From positions 1 through 5,938 of the forward strand of contig CAKUJL010000102.1 in the NCBI GenBank assembly GCA_934661715.1: 5,938 nt of DNA, in the 5' to 3' direction. The notes below the pieces were generated by a model, which was not told the origin of the DNA, did no database searches, and saw nothing but the letters and a program-made list of their open reading frames with translations. Position numbers and translations under genes: made by a program. The DNA comes from an uncultured Oscillospiraceae bacterium (GTDB taxonomy: Bacteria; Bacillota; Clostridia; Oscillospirales; Oscillospiraceae). This document shows positions 4,751 through 5,938 of the stretch, in pieces (within the stretch, counting starts at the first letter, position 1; the number at the start of each line of letters is the position of its first letter).

Positions 4751-5683
4751 ATGGCGGAACAGGAATTTTTGAGCGGTTTTTGCCCCAAATGCGGCGAGAT
4801 GCTGAAGGTGCCCGCGTCGCTTTTGCAGTTTTCGTGCATGTACTGCGGGGCGCGTCTGGCGCAGAGCGAGCTTGTGACGGAGGTTGCATCCGAGCCGGCC
4901 CTGTCCGCGCTGGACGCGGCTTCGCTTCTGACCTCCGCGCAGCAGCAGCTTCCCGATTGTGTGCGCTCGTTCCGCGGCTATCAGAAAAAGATCACGAAGG
5001 CGGAGTTTGAGCCCGCGTTCGCAGATGTCTACGCCGCGGCGGAGCCCGTTTTCCGGCAGCTTTCCGACGCGCTGGGCGCAATGGAGCATACGGACGCGGC
5101 GATTTCGCAGAGCGTGACCACATTTCTGGACGCGCTCGAAGCGGACTGGGCCGCGAACCGGAATCGAAACGGTGCCCGCGACGACGACAAAATGGTCATC
5201 GCCATCTTCCTCGTCCCCGCCATCCGGAAGCTGTCTCTTCCGATGAGCGAGCCCTTCTGCGAGGCATTGCAGCAGGAGTGGGTGCGGCGGTATCCGAAGA
5301 CGCCGTTTTTCCTCGGCAATTACGACGATATTTCCACGGGCTTCCGCAAGAAGGTCTTCGGCCTGTGCTTCATCACGACCGCCGTCTGCGAAGAAGAGGG
5401 AAAGCCCGACGACTGCGCCGAGCTCACCGCCTTCCGCGCCTTCCGCGACGGGTATCTCAGAAGCTGCCCGGACGGCCCGGCGCTGATTACGGAGTATTAC
5501 GACATTGCCCCCGGCATCGTCACCTGCATCAATCTCGCCTCCGACCGGAAGGAAACCTACCGCGCCATCCGCGAAAACTATCTCGCACCCTGCTACGAGG
5601 ACCTGCAAAACGGCCGCCTCGCCGAATGCAAGGCCCGCTATACCGACATGGTCCGCACCCTGGAGCATCGCTTCCTCGCCTGA
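4751..5683 (+). CDS. Zinc-ribbon protein with C-terminal CFI-box-like domain, function unknown
   Basis: This is a soluble 310-residue protein with no signal peptide or clear membrane segment. The N-terminus is a zinc ribbon, CPKC (C11, C14) and CMYC (C29, C32), with the spacing C-x2-C-x14-C-x2-C. The middle (about 60-200) is helical and has no family I can name. The C-terminal 105 residues start with LCFITTAVC (205-213), then a conserved-looking ELTAFRAFRDGYL (224-236) and ITEYYDIAPGIV (246-257), ending in helices with further cysteines (C222, C259, C281, C293). The CFITTA start followed by an FRD-x-YL segment is what I remember as the CFI-box domain, found at the C-termini of varied proteins, often with zinc ribbons; its role is unknown. 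The gene is downstream of an ECF sigma/anti-sigma pair but separated by a probable terminator, so a functional link is unproven. Codon usage (GC-rich third positions) matches its neighbours. Confidence 0.75.
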   Translation: MAEQEFLSGFCPKCGEMLKVPASLLQFSCMYCGARLAQSELVTEVASEPALSALDAASLLTSAQQQLPDCVRSFRGYQKKITKAEFEPAFADVYAAAEPVFRQLSDALGAMEHTDAAISQSVTTFLDALEADWAANRNRNGARDDDKMVIAIFLVPAIRKLSLPMSEPFCEALQQEWVRRYPKTPFFLGNYDDISTGFRKKVFGLCFITTAVCEEEGKPDDCAELTAFRAFRDGYLRSCPDGPALITEYYDIAPGIVTCINLASDRKETYRAIRENYLAPCYEDLQNGRLAECKARYTDMVRTLEHRFLA

Positions 5684-5730
5684 CCGGTAAATGTTTGCTT
5701 TTTTAACATCTACGTGGGACGCTTCTCCTC
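5684..5730. other. Spacer after the CFI-box gene, no clear terminator
   Basis: The sequence holds a T-run (5699-5704) flanked by a short inverted repeat ATGTT/AACAT, which is too weak to call an intrinsic terminator. I see no gene, promoter or RNA here. Confidence 0.4.
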
Positions 5731-5831
5731 TGTAAGGGCGGCTTCCGCCCGGCAAATTGCACGTCCGAAACGCGAAATACTGCGGCGAATTCGGCGGTTC
5801 CCGAGGGCGGACAGGGTCGTCCGCCCCTACA
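5731..5831. repeat. MITE-like palindromic element with 11-bp inverted ends
   Basis: The left end TGTAAGGGCGG (5731-5741) is the reverse complement of the right end CCGCCCCTACA (5821-5831) at 10 of 11 positions, enclosing about 80 bp. Each end also folds on itself. GGGCGG/CCGCCC at 5736-5741 and 5745-5750 has a 3-nt loop, and a perfect 8-bp stem at 5805-5812 and 5819-5826 has a 6-nt loop. The element lies in a gene-free stretch and has no coding capacity. GTAGGGGCGG-type palindromes recur in intergenic regions of GC-rich gut Clostridia as I remember them, so this is likely a dispersed, non-autonomous repeat. Confidence 0.55.
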
Positions 5832-5860
5832 AAAAATTTCTGGGCTTTGGATAAAATCAT

Positions 5861-5938
5861 AGCCACCGGCCGTGCCGGTGGTTTGCACTAGCCCCCTTGG
5901 GGCATGACCCGGGCTGAGCCTATAGGCTCGTCGAAAAG
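5861..5938. mobile_element. Structured sequence resembling the left end of an IS200/IS605-type element, cut by window edge
   Basis: Three hairpins follow one another. The first is an 8-bp perfect stem at 5863-5870 and 5874-5881 with a 3-nt loop, followed by TTT. The second is GCCCC-CTT-GGGGC (5891-5903), and the third is GAGCC-TATA-GGCTC (5916-5929). IS200-type elements carry a subterminal hairpin and a structured leader before the Y1 transposase gene, and the CCACCGGC/GCCGGTGG stem resembles such ends. The transposase itself, if present, would start beyond 5938, so the call rests on structure and memory of similar sequences. A REP-type repeat or a structured RNA is the alternative. Confidence 0.4.

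Noticed and set aside
5731..5831. CRISPR-like repeat interpretation of the GGGCGG palindromes
   Set aside because: There are only two inverted copies, no regular spacers and no direct repeats; a MITE-like element explains it better.
4727..5866. 379-codon open frame on the minus strand
   Set aside because: It lies antisense to the zinc-ribbon/CFI-box gene, has low-complexity Arg/Gly-rich composition, no recognisable domain and no ribosome binding site; it arises from GC-rich third positions of the real gene.

Overview
The window is a GC-rich stretch with compact bacterial gene layout, strong Shine-Dalgarno sites and sigma-A-type promoters. The protein set is an ECF sigma factor with a zinc anti-sigma factor, a clostridial-type TcdA, a MetY, and a zinc-ribbon protein with a CFITTA motif. 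Together with the palindromic intergenic repeats, this suggests a GC-rich anaerobic Firmicute, probably of the Oscillospiraceae/Ruminococcaceae gut group. That placement is inference from protein flavour and repeat style; there is no rRNA or other marker in the window.

Left part, minus strand (1-2286): a tcdA-like gene (tRNA t6A dehydratase of the ThiF/E1 superfamily) runs off the left edge. Upstream of it lies metY (O-acetylhomoserine sulfhydrylase, sulfide to homocysteine). The two are separated by 123 bp holding a perfect 16-bp hairpin. metY has an unusually informative control region: a near-consensus promoter (TTGACA, 17 bp, TATTCT), an imperfect dyad just after the predicted transcription start, and an 18-codon leader ORF with its own good ribosome binding site, ending 60 nt before metY.

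Middle part, plus strand (2382-4651): a divergent transcription unit of dusB (tRNA dihydrouridine synthase), an ECF sigma factor and its membrane-bound zinc-binding anti-sigma factor. dusB and the sigma gene are 4 nt apart, and sigma and anti-sigma overlap by 4 nt (ATGA). Translational coupling is therefore likely, and the anti-sigma factor should hold the sigma factor at the membrane until a signal is sensed. A vegetative promoter lies before dusB. An ECF-like GGAAAC-N16-CGTA pattern lies just before the dusB start and may be an autoregulatory promoter.

Right part (4652-5938): a hairpin that may terminate the sigma operon precedes a 310-residue plus-strand protein. That protein has an N-terminal four-cysteine zinc ribbon and a C-terminal CFITTA (CFI-box-like) domain; its function is unknown. 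The last 255 bp contain no gene that I can support. They hold a 101-bp MITE-like element with inverted ends, then three closely spaced hairpins that look like the structured left end of an IS200/IS605-type element continuing past the window.

The points most worth following up are the metY leader ORF with its dyad, the possible sigma autoregulation through dusB, the zinc-ribbon/CFI-box protein, and the structured repeats at the right edge.
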